A DNA stretch of 6,362 nucleotides from Lachnospiraceae bacterium (GTDB taxonomy: Bacteria; Bacillota; Clostridia; Lachnospirales; Lachnospiraceae). Under the pieces are notes generated by a model that had not been told where the DNA came from, made no database searches, and saw only the letters and a list, made by a program, of their open reading frames with translations. A program made the translations under genes and the position numbers. Location: NCBI GenBank assembly GCA_003535955.1, contig DPZM01000114.1:1-6362 (forward strand), read 5' to 3'. This document shows, one piece after another, positions 4,397 through 6,362 of the stretch. Numbering within the stretch: the stretch's first letter is position 1; each line of letters opens with the position of its first letter.

Positions 4397-6331
4397 ATGC
4401 CATCACAATTTTTCGGACTTAATATAGCATATACAGGATTACAGGCATCAAACGCATGGCTTACAACAACTGCCAACAATATAGCCAATGTGGAGACGGA
4501 AGGTTATTCAAGGCAGGAGGTTAAGCAGGAAGCAGCAGGCGCACTCCGTACCTTTACTTCATACGGAATGGCAGGCTCGGGTGTTGACGCCAAGGCGATC
4601 CAACAGATAAGGAATGAATTCTACGATCTGAAATACTGGAACTCCAACGCAACTTTAGGAAGCTACGAGATGAAGGAGGACTACGTTAAGCAGATCGAGG
4701 ATTACTTTACCGAGACTGATATGGTTGAGGGCTTCGGATCGATCTTTTCGAAGATGTTCGCCGGTCTGGATGAAGTATATAAGAGTGCAGGCTCTGCATC
4801 GACCAAGACCCAGTTCCTCTTCCTGGCAGGCAATATGGCCGAGTATTTCAGCTCCATGTCAAATAGCTTAAGAAAGCTCCAGGAGGACACCAACCTCGAG
4901 ATCAAGAACAGGGTTGAGAACATCAATACTCTCGGCTCGGAAATAGCATCAATGAACAAGCAGATAAATACGATCGAGGTCAATGGTATAATCGCCAACG
5001 AACTCAGGGATAAAAGGGCACTCCTTGTTGATAAGCTCAGTAAGATAGTTGATGTTGAGGTGCAGGAGATCCCAATCTATACGGAAGAAGGCGGCAAGCT
5101 TGAATCCGGCGCCAACAGGTTTATCGTACGTATAGCGGGCGGCCAGGAGCTTGTAAATACCTACAGGAGCAATTCGCTTGAATGTGTGGCAAGGGATTAC
5201 AAGGTTAACCAGTCGGATGCGGAAGGCCTTTTCGATATAGTATGGAAGGGCGGGACCCCGGCTCTCGATGAGTTCGGCAATCCGATAGAACAGACTTACC
5301 TTGAGAAGATGTCAACAAACATCCCCCTGAATATATACGGAAGGAACTTAAACGGGGAGCTTAAGGGCCTTATAGAGGTAAGGGACGGAAACAATGAAGA
5401 GTACTTCCACGGCAGCGTGATAGGGAGTGAACCCTATGAGGTTGATGACGAGGGAGTGGGAACATACAAGCTTGTTGTGGATGCAAGTGCCGGCTACCTT
5501 ATGGATATAACCAAGTGTACGCTTGATTCCGAGCCCGGTGTTATCAAGGTAAGCAACAGGAACTTCCAGTATGACGGCTGGGAATACGAAGAGACAACTA
5601 ACGAAGCCGGAAAGGCGGTGGGAAGATATACCTTCTTTATAAACGAAAATCCGGAGTCGTTCCTGGCTAAGCAGACGGTAGCCGATGCAACGATAGGTAC
5701 TTCTATCCAGTATCAGGGAATCCCGTACTATCAGGAACAGATGAATGAATGGGTCCGCCAGTTTGCCAAGGCCATGAACGATATAGAGACGCAGGCTAAG
5801 GATGAGAAGGGTAATAATGCCGAAGTCCTGTTTGCCGGCAAGAAAAAGACCGAAGATGATATGTGGATGTTCGGCGATGACATAAATGAATTCTCATCCA
5901 AGTCGGACTCATATTACCAGCTTACGGCAGCAAACATGATAGTCAATAAGAACATGGTGAAGGATGTGTCGAAGTTCCTTACCAACAGGGATCCTGACCA
6001 GGGTCAGGACCAGCAGGATATCCTCAACGAAATGATGGATGTTCAGACCAATAAGGACAAGATGTCCTTCAGGGGCTGCTCAAGTAAGGAATTCCTCGAA
6101 TGCGTACTCGCGGATGTGGCACTTAATTCAAGCAATGCGAGGACATTCTCGAAGAACTACGATAATATAACAAAGTCAATCAATAATCAGAGGCTGTCGG
6201 TATCCGGAGTCGATAATGATGAAGAAGCACTTAACCTTGTTAAGTTCCAGGAAGCCTACAACCTGTCGGCCAAGATGATCCAGGTCTTCACTGAGATATA
6301 TGACAGACTGATCCTAAACACCGGCGTCTGA
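4397..6331 (+). CDS. flgK: FlgK (HAP1), hook-filament junction protein, second and longer paralog
   Basis: This is a second FlgK-family axial protein of 644 residues, exported by the flagellar apparatus and expected at the hook-filament junction. Residues 1-45 carry the D0 signature (GLQASNAWLTTTANNIANVET, then EGYSRQ), a closer match to the classical NIANxxTxGYSRQ than the first copy. Residues 65-225 are helical D1, ending in NELRDKRALLVDKLSK. GELKGLIEVRDG at 320-331 aligns with GELKSLLLARG of the first copy. Next come about 105 residues rich in beta-type and acidic sequence (about 334-439), before IPYYQEQMNEWVRQFAKAMN (442-461), which in simpler FlgK proteins follows almost directly. The C-terminal D0 part (RLSVSGVDNDEEALNLVKFQEAYNLSAKMI, 599-628) is complete. 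By eye, identity to the first copy is low outside the ends, so the duplication is old. There are four Cys residues (263, 374, 561, 569). It lies 43 bases after the first flgK with no terminator between, so it is co-transcribed. Whether the two share a ring or alternate is unknown. Confidence 0.94.
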   Translation: MPSQFFGLNIAYTGLQASNAWLTTTANNIANVETEGYSRQEVKQEAAGALRTFTSYGMAGSGVDAKAIQQIRNEFYDLKYWNSNATLGSYEMKEDYVKQIEDYFTETDMVEGFGSIFSKMFAGLDEVYKSAGSASTKTQFLFLAGNMAEYFSSMSNSLRKLQEDTNLEIKNRVENINTLGSEIASMNKQINTIEVNGIIANELRDKRALLVDKLSKIVDVEVQEIPIYTEEGGKLESGANRFIVRIAGGQELVNTYRSNSLECVARDYKVNQSDAEGLFDIVWKGGTPALDEFGNPIEQTYLEKMSTNIPLNIYGRNLNGELKGLIEVRDGNNEEYFHGSVIGSEPYEVDDEGVGTYKLVVDASAGYLMDITKCTLDSEPGVIKVSNRNFQYDGWEYEETTNEAGKAVGRYTFFINENPESFLAKQTVADATIGTSIQYQGIPYYQEQMNEWVRQFAKAMNDIETQAKDEKGNNAEVLFAGKKKTEDDMWMFGDDINEFSSKSDSYYQLTAANMIVNKNMVKDVSKFLTNRDPDQGQDQQDILNEMMDVQTNKDKMSFRGCSSKEFLECVLADVALNSSNARTFSKNYDNITKSINNQRLSVSGVDNDEEALNLVKFQEAYNLSAKMIQVFTEIYDRLILNTGV

Positions 6332-6355
6332 ATCATCCTTGTCTTCCCCCTCTCC

Positions 6356-6362
6356 GGAGGAG
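6356..6362 (+). promoter_or_regulatory. Shine-Dalgarno site for the next gene, outside the window
   Basis: GGAGGAG ends the window 24 bases after the flgK stop, so the operon continues. In comparable operons flgL, the second junction protein, comes next, but no part of it is visible. The site is preceded by a pyrimidine run (TTCCCCCTCTCC, 6344-6355) complementary to it, although only about 4 bp of local stem (6349-6352 with 6357-6360) can form in the visible sequence. Confidence 0.6.

Overview
The window looks like chromosomal DNA from a motile, Gram-positive, low-to-mid GC anaerobe of the Clostridia, most likely Lachnospiraceae (Butyrivibrio/Roseburia-like). This rests on the style of the class II aldolase, the flgM-flgN-flgK gene order, strong AGGAGG-type ribosome binding sites and a GTG start. 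The genus is inferred, not proven. All genes are on the + strand.

Positions 1-432 hold the C-terminal 143 residues of a class II fructose-bisphosphate aldolase. It is followed by a 13-bp hairpin (463-492) that is probably its terminator. Positions 519-1553 encode a complete 344-residue CaCA-family sodium/calcium antiporter with two inverted alpha-repeats and a low-complexity central linker. Its stop codon lies inside a perfect 9-bp inverted repeat. The 186-base gap at 1554-1739 holds a small structured element (1577-1609) and, at 1647-1673, a convincing sigma-28 (FliA/SigD) type promoter with 11 bases between its conserved boxes.

From that promoter a late flagellar operon begins: flgM (anti-sigma-28 factor), flgN (export chaperone for hook-associated proteins), then two consecutive and clearly diverged flgK genes (hook-filament junction protein HAP1) of 579 and 644 residues. 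The final 31 bases end in a strong Shine-Dalgarno sequence for another gene just outside the window; flgL would be the usual neighbour. No terminator separates the flagellar genes, so they are probably co-transcribed.

The logic is coherent. Sigma-28 drives its own inhibitor FlgM together with the chaperone and junction proteins needed as soon as the hook is complete and FlgM is exported. The least ordinary point is the pair of tandem FlgK paralogs, both with intact terminal D0 regions, the second carrying an insertion of about 100 residues in the middle. I found no mobile element, CRISPR array, tRNA or rRNA, and no clear sign of an unknown system.
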